Shown: positions 1 through 8,159, counted from the stretch's first letter. The stretch is DNA of 64,000 bases from Gemmatimonadota bacterium (GCA_029262115.1 JAJCZZ010000091.1:122330-186329), one strand, 5' to 3'. A program made the numbers and translations. Notes: a model not told the origin generated them from the letters alone.

Positions 1-247
1 CGGCGCGTCCGGCGCCCGTAATTCGGTACGTGCGCCGACGGTCCGCGCCGTCGATCTCCTCGATCCAATCCAAGCCCCGCATCCGACGCAGGACGCGATA
101 CAGATTGGCGGGATCGAGCAGGACGCCCGACTCGGAGCGCTCCTCCACGGCTTTGATCAGTCCGTAGCCGTGGAGCGGGCCCTCGGCCAGAACGGCTAGG
201 ATCATGAGGTCGCGCGGGGCGAGCGGCAGGTACTCGGACATGTCCAT
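1..247 (-). CDS. PadR-family transcriptional regulator (3' end cut by window edge)
   Basis: The visible 82 residues are a PadR winged-helix domain: an LMILAVLAEGPLHGYGLIKA helix, then a DPANLYRVLRRM recognition segment and a D-RRRTYRIT wing. PadR proteins are dimeric repressors, often of efflux or ADOP-permease genes. The reading frame runs off position 1, so the C-terminal dimerisation helix is not seen. Start candidates are ATG at 247 or, two codons on, ATG at 241; neither has a strong Shine-Dalgarno. It lies just downstream of the cco operon on the same strand, about 120 bases away, but probably has its own promoter (see the inverted repeats at 249-289). The regulated target is probably outside the window. 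Confidence 0.85.
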   Translation of the reverse strand, partial: MDMSEYLPLAPRDLMILAVLAEGPLHGYGLIKAVEERSESGVLLDPANLYRVLRRMRGLDWIEEIDGADRRRTYRITGAGRA

Positions 248-248
248 A

Positions 249-289
249 GTTATCCGTCGGATGACTGATACTGTCACTCTACAGATAAC
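249..289. promoter_or_regulatory. Nested inverted repeats, candidate PadR operator
   Basis: GTTATC (249-254) and GATAAC (284-289) are perfect inverted arms. Inside them CTGT (271-274) faces ACAG (281-284). The site sits immediately upstream of the PadR start at 247, where autoregulatory PadR operators normally lie. Assignment as an operator is inferred from position and symmetry only. Confidence 0.35.
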
Positions 290-317
290 AAGGGGAGCGG
301 CGGAGCGGAAGACCCCT

Positions 318-333
318 TACCGCTTGCGCGGTA
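318..333 (-). terminator. Stem-loop after the cco operon, possible terminator
   Basis: TACCGC-TTGC-GCGGTA is a perfect 6-bp stem with a 4-base loop, 33 bases past the ccoS stop. No T-run follows on the minus strand, so it is at best a weak or Rho-assisted terminator, or an RNA 3'-end stabiliser. Confidence 0.3.
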
Positions 334-366
334 GAACGCTGCGGCTCGCGAGACAGCCCCGCTGCC

Positions 367-504
367 TCAGTCGTCCTGAAGGATCCTTCGCGGTGGATCA
401 TCCAGGTCGTCGAACTGCCCGTCCTTCACCGCACGCAGGAACAGGTAGAGGAAGATCCCGGCCAACCCCAGAGCCACGGGAACAAGGAACACGATCGCGT
501 TCAT
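367..504 (-). CDS. ccoS: cbb3-type cytochrome oxidase assembly protein CcoS
   Basis: This 45-residue protein matches the CcoS family: one N-terminal membrane segment (MNAIVFLVPVALGLAGIF), then a short acidic tail with the conserved GQFDDLDDP-R-IL pattern. CcoS is needed for cofactor (heme and Cu) insertion into CcoN. It is the last gene of the cco operon. Its ATG overlaps the TGA of the upstream 25-codon minigene (ATGA, 504-501), so translation is coupled. The region around its start is duplicated 74 bases upstream (see the repeat at 492-592). Confidence 0.9.
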   Translation of the reverse strand: MNAIVFLVPVALGLAGIFLYLFLRAVKDGQFDDLDDPPRRILQDD

Positions 505-592
505 GCTGGCACCGCCACAGGTCGGTCCGCGTGCCCATGCCATGCTCGGCCGGGAACGACGCACTCGATCGCGTTCATGCTGCCACCGCCAC
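492..592. repeat. 27-bp direct repeat at the ccoI/ccoS junction
   Basis: Bases 492-518 and 566-592 are direct copies that differ at one position (GCTGGCACC versus GCTGCCACC). Each copy holds a CAT start plus the overlapping stop on the minus strand. The second copy explains the extra minigene between ccoI and ccoS. Confidence 0.85.
501..578 (-). CDS. 25-codon minigene made by duplication of the ccoS start
   Basis: An open frame of 25 codons starts with MNAI, the same first four residues as CcoS, then diverges (ECVVPGRAWHGHADRPVAVPA). Its ATG overlaps the ccoI stop as ATGA (578-575), and its own TGA overlaps the ccoS ATG as ATGA (504-501). It therefore bridges two translational couplings. The cause is a 27-bp direct repeat carrying the ccoI/ccoS junction. 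It is probably a translational relay with no peptide function, but a product may be made. No homologous family is recognised. Confidence 0.45.
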   Translation of the reverse strand: MNAIECVVPGRAWHGHADRPVAVPA

Positions 593-2914
593 GGGAGCGG
601 AGTCGTGCACACGACCCGGGCGGTGGGCGCCCCGCACCCGCTTCTCCGCCGCCCGGACACGCGGCTCCACACGACTCGCTCCCCAGAGCACCAGGAAGCT
701 GGACACCGACATCAGGACGGCGGCCACGAGCGGGTTGACCCACCCGGCAGCGGCGGCCCCGACCGCGACGACGTTGTACGCAAGGGACGCCGTCTGGCTG
801 ATGCGGATCTGCCTATGCGCGATCCGGCTGGCGAGGACGGCGGACGCCAAGGGACGGATCGAGCCGCCTACCAGCACGGCGTCGGATACCATGATGGTCG
901 ACGCCACCCCCCCGCCCATCGCCACGCCGACGGACGCGGCAGCCAGCGCCGGTGCGTCGTTCACGCCGTCGCCGACGAACAGCACCCGTCGGCCCTCCGC
1001 CTCCCGGGCCGTGACCCACTCCACCTTCGCCTCCGGCAGCATTCCGCCCATCGCCGCTGAAATGCCCGTGCGGCGGGCCACGGCCCGGGCAACGCCCTCG
1101 TCGTCTCCGGACAGCAGGTGTACCTCCAGACCGACGGCTTCGAGGGCACGCACGCCGTCCGCCGAGTCCGAACGCACCGAGTCGCCGAGGTTCAGGAATG
1201 ACGTTCCGCCCCGATCGTCGTGGAGGGCGATGCGCCCCGCCCCCGCGGAGGCGAGTCGCCACTGGCGCCCGTCCACGACTCCCGACACGCCGACGCCCGC
1301 TTCCTCGACGATGCCTCGAGCCACCGGAAGAGGGATGTTTCGGGCGGCGGCCTCCCGCAGGACCGCGCCGGCGACCGGGTGGGGACTGAACCGTTCGAGT
1401 CCGGCCGCCACCCGTAGCGTGGCGTCGTCCGCCGAAACGATGTCGAGGTCCCCCACGGTGACGGTCCCCGTCTTGTCGAGGCCGACCTGGTCGACGGTGG
1501 CAAGATCCAAAAACGCGTCCGCGGAGCGGACCAGCACCCCGCGACGCGCGGCAGCGCCGAGCCCGGCGGCCGCGCACAGCGGGCGGGACAGCGCGAGGGC
1601 GCACGGGCACGCGACCACCAGGACGGACACCATGACCGGAAGCGCACTGGACAGCCCCACGGCCAGCCACCACACGACGAGTGCCGCGGCCGCCACGGCC
1701 AGGGTCGTCGCGGTCACCCACGGGGCGAGTCGATCCAGGGAAGTGGGACGGGCCTCGCGGTCGGCCGCGGCCCGCACTTGATCCGCCATTCGGTGGACCA
1801 TCGTCTGGTCGCCCGGCTCCGTCACCCGAACACCGAGGCCTCCATCGATCAGGACGGTTCCGGCCCAGACGGGATCGCCCTGGTCCACCGCGAGTGGGGC
1901 CGACTCGCCCGTGAGATGCGCCATCCGTACCAGCCCATCGCCCGACTCGACGGTGCCGTCCGCCGGGATCTCGTCGCCGGGTCCCACCACGACCTGGTCT
2001 CCGGGCCGCAATGCGTCGGCCGCCACTACTTCGATCCGACTGCCGCGGACGCGGCGCGCCGTGGCGGGAAGCGAGGCGGCAAGAGTGACCGCCGCCTCCG
2101 CGGCCCGTCGACGTTCCCGTCCTTCGACGACCCGACCGGTCAGGAGAAGCGCCACCAGCATGGTCATGGAGTCCAGATACGTATCGCTCCCCCTGATCGT
2201 GCCGAGAACCCCGTGGACGTAGAGCACCGTGACGGCCAGGGCGATGGGGACGTCCATGTGCAGGACCCGCGCGCGCAGGCCGGCCAAGGCACCGGCGAAG
2301 AACGGCGCCGCACACCACAGCGCGACCGGCGTCGCCAAGGCCAGCGATAGCCACCCGAACAGCGCCTCGAAGCGCGGCGCCATCCCGCCGAGCCACCCCG
2401 CGTACCGTGCGGCCGCGAACATCATCACGTTGGCGGCGGCGAACGCGGCCACACCCAGGCGCATGAGAAGGTCCCGATCCGGACGGCCTTCCTGACCGAG
2501 AACGCGCGGCGTGTACCCGAGCGTCGCGACTCTGCCGGCCACGTCCGAGAGCGATACGACCGACGGGTCCCAGGCGATGGTCGCACGCCCCGACCCGTAG
2601 CTCACATGTGCTTCGCGTACGCCTTCGGTTCCCTGAAGAACGTGCTCGGTGACCCACACACACGAAGCGCATCGCATTCCGTCGATCGTGAGGCCCATGC
2701 GGCACAGACCATCGGTACCCGTTTCCACGGGGATGGCGTCCCAGCCCCCGTCCAGCCCACTCGGACGGGGTGCGGGTTCCGTGCGCTCCGTGTAATACCG
2801 CTCCAGCCCCGCCCCCCGGATGATGGCGTCGGCCGCCTCGCATCCGGCGCAGCAAAACGAGGGTTCCGACCCCTCGACCAACGCTCCGCAGTGCGGGCAA
2901 CTCGACGTGTTCAC
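575..2914 (-). CDS. ccoI: Copper-translocating P-type ATPase of the CcoI/FixI type
   Basis: This 779-residue P1B-type ATPase supplies copper for cbb3 oxidase assembly. The N-terminus has the CcoI-specific Cys-rich segment (CPHCG at 6-10, CCAGC at 21-25), then a heavy-metal-associated domain with MRCASC (Cys82 and Cys85). The core shows LTGESAP in the actuator domain, the membrane CPCALALS metal site, DKTGTVTVGD with the phosphorylated Asp, HPVAGAV (the HP motif) and GDGVNDAPAL. Eight membrane segments are expected. It follows the FixH-like gene by 10 bases and is coupled to the downstream minigene by ATGA. The CPC motif and operon context separate it from the ZntA-type ATPase at 18306. Confidence 0.93.
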   Translation of the reverse strand: MNTSSCPHCGALVEGSEPSFCCAGCEAADAIIRGAGLERYYTERTEPAPRPSGLDGGWDAIPVETGTDGLCRMGLTIDGMRCASCVWVTEHVLQGTEGVREAHVSYGSGRATIAWDPSVVSLSDVAGRVATLGYTPRVLGQEGRPDRDLLMRLGVAAFAAANVMMFAAARYAGWLGGMAPRFEALFGWLSLALATPVALWCAAPFFAGALAGLRARVLHMDVPIALAVTVLYVHGVLGTIRGSDTYLDSMTMLVALLLTGRVVEGRERRRAAEAAVTLAASLPATARRVRGSRIEVVAADALRPGDQVVVGPGDEIPADGTVESGDGLVRMAHLTGESAPLAVDQGDPVWAGTVLIDGGLGVRVTEPGDQTMVHRMADQVRAAADREARPTSLDRLAPWVTATTLAVAAAALVVWWLAVGLSSALPVMVSVLVVACPCALALSRPLCAAAGLGAAARRGVLVRSADAFLDLATVDQVGLDKTGTVTVGDLDIVSADDATLRVAAGLERFSPHPVAGAVLREAAARNIPLPVARGIVEEAGVGVSGVVDGRQWRLASAGAGRIALHDDRGGTSFLNLGDSVRSDSADGVRALEAVGLEVHLLSGDDEGVARAVARRTGISAAMGGMLPEAKVEWVTAREAEGRRVLFVGDGVNDAPALAAASVGVAMGGGVASTIMVSDAVLVGGSIRPLASAVLASRIAHRQIRISQTASLAYNVVAVGAAAAGWVNPLVAAVLMSVSSFLVLWGASRVEPRVRAAEKRVRGAHRPGRVHDSAPVAVAA

Positions 2915-2924
2915 GGCTCGGGGC

Positions 2925-3185
2925 TCACCGCTCTCCGAGGATGTAGGAAGGCGCCACGCTGTCGGCTCCGTTCACGGCGACGTAAATGAAGAGAACGTTG
3001 ACCAGGACTACGACCAGCAGCCCGACGGTGATCAGCACGGGCCAAAGGAGGTCGCCGTTCAGGGTCACGGTCGAGCGCCGAGGGAGCGCACCGTCGCCCG
3101 AGCGTGCTTCGCGCCGCGCCCTCGTTTCACTTCCAGGCTCGGGGTATGCCGCAGGCCGACCGTCCTTCCCACCACGCTCGTTCAT
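2925..3185 (-). CDS. FixH/CcoH-like single-pass membrane protein, truncated form
   Basis: The 86 residues comprise a charged, low-complexity N-terminus of about 43 residues, one membrane segment (WPVLITVGLLVVVLVNVLFIYVAV reads as the FixH anchor) and a 15-residue tail ending SYILGER. This tail fits the start of the periplasmic part of FixH (NSYVAS-type), but the rest of that domain is missing; FixH is usually 140-160 residues. The gene sits in the fixH position between ccoG and ccoI and overlaps ccoG by ATGA (3185-3182). Identity as a FixH relative rests on the membrane segment, the SY motif and position. FixH helps assemble cbb3 oxidase subunits. Confidence 0.6.
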   Translation of the reverse strand: MNERGGKDGRPAAYPEPGSETRARREARSGDGALPRRSTVTLNGDLLWPVLITVGLLVVVLVNVLFIYVAVNGADSVAPSYILGER

Positions 3186-4531
3186 GCTCCCCCCACGCTC
3201 CTCGGCGTCTTGAAGGTCGTCGGCAACAGAAGTTGCCCGCCCGGACCGTCGATCCGCACGCGGAACGGAATCGTGCGGGCGAGCGCATCATCTCCCTGGA
3301 TCCGAATGACCAGGGGCACGGTCAGTGTCTGCTCCGGGGCCAGTCGGACCTCGTCGGTCAGCAGTTCCGCGCCGTCCAAGCCGTCCAGGGAGATCTCGTA
3401 CAAGTCAGTGGCCGCGGCGGCGTCGTTGTTGGTGATCTGGAGCAGGTATGTATTCCGCACCCACCCCTGGGCGTCGAGCTGATAGAGGGAGCCGGGGGCG
3501 CGGTTCACGGAGGCCTCGAACGGCACGCGAGTCACCAGCAGGATAACGGCCGCAATCACGAGCGTCGACATCAGCCCCGCGTACACCCACCGCCTCGGGT
3601 GCATTCTCCGCCCGGCACGCCCCTCGTCCGCCGCGATCGAGCTATACCGAACCAGGGTGGGCTGGTCGAAGTGGTCCATGACGCTCGTGCACGCATCGAT
3701 ACAACGTGCGCATTGGATGCACTCCAGCTGGAAGCCGTCACGGATGTCGATCCCCTGGGGGCAGACGACCACGCACTTCTGGCACGCGATGCACCTGCCC
3801 TCCGGGCCACCCTTCGGGTCGCGGGGCTCGCCCCGGTCCTCGTCGTACGACACGAGCAGCGTCTCGTCGTCGGTCATCGCGCTCTGGAAGCGCGCATAGG
3901 GACACACGTAGATGCAGAACTGCTCGCGGAACCACATGAAGTCGATGTACCAGAACGACGCCACGATCAGAACGAATGCATACGCGCCGGGTCCGGCCTG
4001 CCCGGTCCACAACGGCTTCGCTCCGGCGAAGATCGAGCCGAACGCCATCCCGAGGAAAAGAGACACGGCGGCGAACGCCGCCCACTTCACGAGCTTTCTC
4101 CACACCTTGTCCCAGCTCAACCCCTGCTGGTCACGCCGCCGCCTCTGGGATCGGTCGCCTTCGATCCACAGTTCGAGCGGCCGAATCCAGCTCTCCAGAA
4201 AAACGGTCTGCGGACACGCGTATCCGCACCATACTCGCCCGAACACCGCCGTGAAGAAGAAGAGCGAGAACGCGAGGAAGAGCATCAGGAGCACGAGGAA
4301 GATCGTGTCCGACGGTGTGAAGATCGTGCCCGCCAGAAAGACCCTGCGGTGCGGAAGGTCGACCTGAAACAGCGAATGGCCTTTGACCGTGAGCCACGGG
4401 ACGACGAACAGGACGATGTGAAGCGCCAGGAAGGTCCAGCGCCGGAGGCGCATGAACCGTCCATCAATCGACTGGGGATACACCCAGTCCCGGGTGCCTG
4501 ACATGCCCGGGAGCTGGATCGGCGTGCTCAT
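3182..4531 (-). CDS. ccoG: Cytochrome c oxidase accessory protein CcoG (FixG/RdxA)
   Basis: This 449-residue membrane iron-sulfur protein is thought to act as a cupric reductase in cbb3 assembly. Visible marks are the Q-P/WRR-TF start, FGRVWCGYACPQTVF in the membrane part, FCIYVCPYARFQ, and two ferredoxin-type clusters CIACQKCVVVCPQG and CIQCARCIDACTSVM. The C-terminus from about residue 320 is the periplasmic Ig-like FixG_C domain (PGSLYQ, YLLQITNND). It overlaps ccoP upstream (4528-4531) and the FixH-like gene downstream, both as ATGA. Length is normal for the family. Confidence 0.95.
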   Translation of the reverse strand: MSTPIQLPGMSGTRDWVYPQSIDGRFMRLRRWTFLALHIVLFVVPWLTVKGHSLFQVDLPHRRVFLAGTIFTPSDTIFLVLLMLFLAFSLFFFTAVFGRVWCGYACPQTVFLESWIRPLELWIEGDRSQRRRRDQQGLSWDKVWRKLVKWAAFAAVSLFLGMAFGSIFAGAKPLWTGQAGPGAYAFVLIVASFWYIDFMWFREQFCIYVCPYARFQSAMTDDETLLVSYDEDRGEPRDPKGGPEGRCIACQKCVVVCPQGIDIRDGFQLECIQCARCIDACTSVMDHFDQPTLVRYSSIAADEGRAGRRMHPRRWVYAGLMSTLVIAAVILLVTRVPFEASVNRAPGSLYQLDAQGWVRNTYLLQITNNDAAAATDLYEISLDGLDGAELLTDEVRLAPEQTLTVPLVIRIQGDDALARTIPFRVRIDGPGGQLLLPTTFKTPRSVGGA

Positions 4532-5094
4532 GGTGGCGGATCGGCCCCCTCACCTACGATGTCGGCAATCGGACGGCCGGTCGCTTCGCTGTGGCGGGAG
4601 ATGACGAACGCCGCCACGTCGTTGATCTGCGTCGGACTGAGGACGCCCTCCCAGGGGACCATTCCCTTGGCCGGCACGCCCTCGACGATCGTCCGCAGGA
4701 TATCGTCCGCCTGGCCGCCGTGGATCCACTCGGTGTCGAGGAAGCTCGGGCCGATGCCCCCTTCCTGGTCGACACCGTGGCACGCGACGCAGTACTGACC
4801 GTAGAGCGTCCGCCCCCGGGAGATGGCGTCGTCGGTCACGTCCAGCTCCGCTGCAGACATCCGCGTGGCGGCCTCTTCAGCCGGCCAACGCGCTTCGGCC
4901 GCGGCCATCTCGTTGGCCAGCGCCCGCTCCTGAGACCGGTTCGCGATCACGTGGTAGTGGAGCGAGTACCCTATGGCCCACACGATCGTGAGCCAGAACA
5001 GCCCGACCCACCAGTCGGGAAGCGGGTTGTCGTACTCGTCGATGCCGTCCGCCTCGTCCGCATGGCCGAGAAGCCGATCGTTCTCCTGACTCAC
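4528..5094 (-). CDS. ccoP: cbb3 oxidase subunit III, monoheme CcoP
   Basis: The 188 residues have the CcoP N-terminus (EYDNPLPDWWVGLFWLTIVWAI), with one membrane segment at about 29-48. Only one c-type heme site follows (C102-VA-C105-H106), with a likely Met ligand in the GMVPWEG segment. Classical CcoP is about 290-310 residues with two heme c domains, so this is a short monoheme form. It would pass electrons to CcoO/CcoN. It is translationally coupled to ccoQ upstream (ATGA 5094-5091) and ccoG downstream. No second CxxCH and no obvious deletion scar are visible. Confidence 0.88.
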   Translation of the reverse strand: MSQENDRLLGHADEADGIDEYDNPLPDWWVGLFWLTIVWAIGYSLHYHVIANRSQERALANEMAAAEARWPAEEAATRMSAAELDVTDDAISRGRTLYGQYCVACHGVDQEGGIGPSFLDTEWIHGGQADDILRTIVEGVPAKGMVPWEGVLSPTQINDVAAFVISRHSEATGRPIADIVGEGADPPP

Positions 5095-5270
5095 GAGTCA
5101 CCTCCGTCGCCAAGGGGCATCCGGGCCATCTCTTCCATCAACTCTCGATTACGAGGATGGTACGCGTAGACGATCCAACCGACGAAGCAGACGAGGAACA
5201 CGACGGTCATCGCGCCCAGGAGCCACCCCATCTGCACCGAGGCCGCCGCCTCCCTCAGAAGCGTGTTCAC
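5091..5270 (-). CDS. ccoQ: CcoQ-like small cbb3 oxidase subunit
   Basis: This is a 59-residue protein with one membrane segment (WLLGAMTVVFLVCFVGWIVY) followed by AYHPRNRELMEEMARMPL, the pattern of CcoQ, which stabilises the CcoP-CcoNO interaction. The start is GTG at 5270 and overlaps the ccoO TGA (GTGA, 5270-5267). Its stop overlaps the ccoP ATG. A longer upstream frame exists but lies wholly inside ccoO. Sequence conservation of CcoQ is low, so position between ccoO and ccoP is a large part of the call. Confidence 0.85.
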   Translation of the reverse strand: MNTLLREAAASVQMGWLLGAMTVVFLVCFVGWIVYAYHPRNRELMEEMARMPLGDGGDS

Positions 5271-5998
5271 CGCTGCCCTCCCTCGGCTTCCAGGTGCGCA
5301 CGGCCTTCCACGCCGAGGCGCTGCAAATATGCGATCATGGCCACAATCTCGTCGTCCCACTCGGCCGTGATGCCGGCCGTGGCGAGGCTCCCGATGATCT
5401 GGTCGCCCTGCCGCCTCAGATCGGAGGCGACGCTGGCGGCGTCGGTCGCGGCATACGGCGTTCCCACTCTCGCGAGGGCGGCCACGGACGCCGTCACGTC
5501 GTCGGTGTCGTACTTGGCGTCGATCAACCAACTGTACGGCGGCATCACGCTTCCGGGCGATGTGCTTCTCGGATCTCGCATGTGCTCGTAGTGCCACGCG
5601 TCCGGATACTTCCCGCCCACGCGCTGCAGGTCGGGCCCGAGCCTGCGGGAGCCCAACAGGAAGGGGCGATCGTACTGGTATTCGGCCGCGCGCGTCCACG
5701 GCCCGTACCGCAGCATTTCCGCGCGCATGGGCCGAACCATCTGCGAGTGGCACAGATAACAGCCTTCGCGCACGTAGATGTCACGCCCCGCGACCTCCAG
5801 TGGCGTGTACGGCGTGATCCAGTCCGCGCGCTCCCACGCCAGCGACTCGACCGTGTACATTGGGAGGATCTCCACGATGCCCCCGATGGAGATGGCGATG
5901 GTGGTGGCCACGGCAAAGACGCCCGCACGACCTTCGAAGAAGCGTCGGTGGAAGCGGCCGTATTTGGCTTCCGACTTGGCCTCAGTGCCTTCGGACAT
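5267..5998 (-). CDS. ccoO: cbb3 oxidase subunit II, monoheme cytochrome c CcoO
   Basis: The 243-residue subunit has one N-terminal membrane anchor (about 28-47), then EGCYLCHSQMVRP with the heme c site C80-YL-C83-H84. The family signature LGSRRLGPDLQRVGGKYPDAWHYEHMRDPR (start of motif about residue 117) and SVMPPYSWL with the axial Met follow. It transfers electrons from CcoP to the CcoN heme b centre. It starts nine bases after the ccoN stop and is coupled to ccoQ by GTGA. Length is slightly above the usual 200-240. Confidence 0.95.
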   Translation of the reverse strand: MSEGTEAKSEAKYGRFHRRFFEGRAGVFAVATTIAISIGGIVEILPMYTVESLAWERADWITPYTPLEVAGRDIYVREGCYLCHSQMVRPMRAEMLRYGPWTRAAEYQYDRPFLLGSRRLGPDLQRVGGKYPDAWHYEHMRDPRSTSPGSVMPPYSWLIDAKYDTDDVTASVAALARVGTPYAATDAASVASDLRRQGDQIIGSLATAGITAEWDDEIVAMIAYLQRLGVEGRAHLEAEGGQR

Positions 5999-6007
5999 GG
6001 TCTCTCC

Positions 6008-7462
6008 TCAGGCGGCCGCGGGAACGGCCGCCGCGTCAGCGGGGCGCTCCGGGCCGCGAATCGTCTGCCAGAAGTTGACGGCCATCATGATGGCGCCGAT
6101 GAGGTACAGGGTCCCGCCCAGGAGACGGAGCCACAGGAAGGGCTCCAGCCTCGTGGTGATGTCGAGGAAGATCGGATGCGCCAGTCGGCCGGCATCGTTC
6201 AGCGCTCTCCATTGGAGGCCTTCCATCAGCCCTGCCGCCCACATCGCCACCGTGTAGAGGACAATGCCGATCGTGGCCAGCCAGAAGTGGTGGGTAGCCC
6301 ACGACGGATGGGCGAGCTTCCGCTTCCAGATGTCCTGAATCATCCAGTACATCATTCCGAAGGAGATCATCCCCACCCAACCCAGAGCGCCCGAGTGGAC
6401 GTGCCCGATGACCCAGTTCGTGTAGTGCGCCAACGAGTTCACGGCCCGGATCGACATCATCGGGCCTTCGAACGTGCTCATCCCGTAGAACGAGACGGCC
6501 ACGACCATGAACTTGAGGATCGGATCCGTCCGTACGCGGTCCCACGCGCCGCGAAGCGTCAGAAGCCCGTTGAGCATCCCGCCCCAAGAGGGCGCGAGGA
6601 GCATGATGCTGAACACCATCCCGACCGTTTGGGCCCAGTCGGGAAGCGCCGAGTACAGCAGGTGGTGCGGCCCCGCCCAGATGTAGAGGAAGACGAGTCC
6701 CCAGAAGTGGACGATCGAGAGCCTGTAGCTGTAGACCGGGCGCTGGGCGGCCCGCGGGAGGTAGTAGTACATCAGGCCGAGGAACGGCGTCGTCAGGAAG
6801 AAGCCCACCGCGTTGTGTCCGTACCACCACTGCACCAGCGCATCCGTCAGGCCGGCGTAGATCGGGTACGAACGAAAGAGCGTCGCCGGAATGACCAGGC
6901 TGTTCACGATGTGCAGGACGGCAATCGTGATCACGAACGACATGTAGAACCAGATGGCCACGTAGAGGTGCTTCACCTTCCGGCGGGCGAGCGTCCCGAA
7001 GAAGTTCACGCCGAACGCGACCCATACCAGGGTGATGGCCACGTCGATGGGCCAGATCAGCTCCGCGTACTCCTTCGACTGCGTCATCCCGAGCGGCAGC
7101 GTGATCGCGGCGGCCACGATGATGGACTGCCACCCCCAGAAGTGGACCCGCGACAGCCGGTCGCTGTACATCCGCGTCTTCAGGAGCCGCTGCGTGGAGT
7201 GGTAGATACCCGTGAAGCAGACGTTACCCGCGAACGCGAAAATGACCGCGTTCGTGTGCAGCGGACGGAGACGCCCGAACGTCGTCCACGGAAGACCGAG
7301 GTTGGCCGGCCACCACGCCAGTTGCAGCGCGATGATCACGCCGACCAGCATCCCCACGAGCGCCCACACCGTGGTTGCCGTGAAGAACATCTTCACGATC
7401 TGGTCGTCGTAGACCGTCGTCTCTGACACGCCGGCACCTGTACCGGTAGCCACTCGTTCCAT
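6008..7462 (-). CDS. ccoN: cbb3-type cytochrome oxidase catalytic subunit CcoN
   Basis: This is the heme-copper oxidase subunit I of the C family, 484 residues and about 12 membrane segments. Ligand-bearing stretches are LHTNAVIFAF, WWYGHNAVGFFLT (CuB His and cross-linked Tyr region), GPHHLLYSA and HYTNWVIGHVHSGALGW. It reduces O2 to water at high affinity. ATG at 7462 is preferred over ATG at 7477 because GGAGAGG lies six bases before it; the earlier ATG would also share its CATG with the divergent gene start at 7476. It heads the cco operon. Its promoter must lie within the 5' end of the divergent gene, because almost no intergenic space exists. Confidence 0.95.
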   Translation of the reverse strand: MERVATGTGAGVSETTVYDDQIVKMFFTATTVWALVGMLVGVIIALQLAWWPANLGLPWTTFGRLRPLHTNAVIFAFAGNVCFTGIYHSTQRLLKTRMYSDRLSRVHFWGWQSIIVAAAITLPLGMTQSKEYAELIWPIDVAITLVWVAFGVNFFGTLARRKVKHLYVAIWFYMSFVITIAVLHIVNSLVIPATLFRSYPIYAGLTDALVQWWYGHNAVGFFLTTPFLGLMYYYLPRAAQRPVYSYRLSIVHFWGLVFLYIWAGPHHLLYSALPDWAQTVGMVFSIMLLAPSWGGMLNGLLTLRGAWDRVRTDPILKFMVVAVSFYGMSTFEGPMMSIRAVNSLAHYTNWVIGHVHSGALGWVGMISFGMMYWMIQDIWKRKLAHPSWATHHFWLATIGIVLYTVAMWAAGLMEGLQWRALNDAGRLAHPIFLDITTRLEPFLWLRLLGGTLYLIGAIMMAVNFWQTIRGPERPADAAAVPAAA

Positions 7463-7475
7463 ACGATTCCTCTCC

Positions 7476-8159
7476 ATGCTTCACACGATTGCGGCCGCGT
7501 TCGCGGCCGGCCTTCTGGGCAGTCCCCATTGCCTCGGGATGTGCGGATCCTTCGCTCTGGCCTGCGGGGGACGGACGGCGCATACGCTCGCCTGGCACGC
7601 GGGCAAGACCTCGACGTATGCGGTGCTCGGCGCGCTGGCCGGCGGCGCGGGCGCCTCGGTTCCCGGCCCGACCTGGATCGGCACCGCTCTTTCCGCGGCT
7701 CTTCTCCTCTGGTTCTCCGCCGCCCTGGCCGGCCTGACCGCGGAGCCTGCGCTGCGCATCCCCGGGATCGTGCGCCTCGCGACCCGAACGGCACAGAACG
7801 ACGACCTCGCCTCGCGGTACCTGTTCGGCGTGGTGAACGGCCTGCTCCCGTGCGGTCTCGTCTATGCCACCCTCGGCGTGGCCGTCGCATCGGGAAGCGC
7901 CGCCACCGGTGCGCTCGCCATGACCGCGTTCGGCATCGCGACGATGCCCGGGCTCGCCCTTCTGGGCGGACTCGTCCGCAAGGCCATGGGTGAGGGCGTC
8001 ACGGCAAGGAGGGTGGTCGCCCTCTTCATTGCCGTAACCGGACTCTGGGTGATCTCCCAGCGTCACGTGCGGGGAGGTGCCCCGGACCATGGAACGCACA
8101 CGACCATGGATGCGCAGGACTCCTCCTCGATCCCCGCCCCTCCGCCCCGCATCCCCTGA
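7476..8159 (+). CDS. Sulfite exporter TauE/SafE-type membrane protein (cbb3-linked)
   Basis: The protein of 227 residues has about six membrane segments. The start MLHTIAAAFAAGLLGSPHCLGMCG carries the HC-GMCG motif of the UreH-like/SafE group that sits beside cco clusters and is linked to copper handling and oxidase assembly. A second motif, NGLLPCGLVYATL, is also typical. The last 25 residues (from GGAPDHGTH) are unlike the family and look disordered. It is transcribed divergently from ccoN, with only 13 bases between the two chosen starts and no clear Shine-Dalgarno, so a leaderless mRNA is possible. Confidence 0.85.
   Translation: MLHTIAAAFAAGLLGSPHCLGMCGSFALACGGRTAHTLAWHAGKTSTYAVLGALAGGAGASVPGPTWIGTALSAALLLWFSAALAGLTAEPALRIPGIVRLATRTAQNDDLASRYLFGVVNGLLPCGLVYATLGVAVASGSAATGALAMTAFGIATMPGLALLGGLVRKAMGEGVTARRVVALFIAVTGLWVISQRHVRGGAPDHGTHTTMDAQDSSSIPAPPPRIP

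Noticed and set aside
813..2900. A 695-codon second minus-strand frame within ccoI
   Set aside because: It overlaps ccoI out of frame, with no motif; ccoI shows all P-type ATPase signatures.
5294..7426. A 710-codon open frame on the + strand opposite ccoO and ccoN
   Set aside because: It is Pro/Arg/His-rich, has no domain or ribosome site, and mirrors strongly coding minus-strand genes; an artefact of high GC.
7600..7625. TGGCACG sequence inside the TauE-type gene as a sigma-54 promoter
   Set aside because: The -12 TTGC element is absent at the required spacing.
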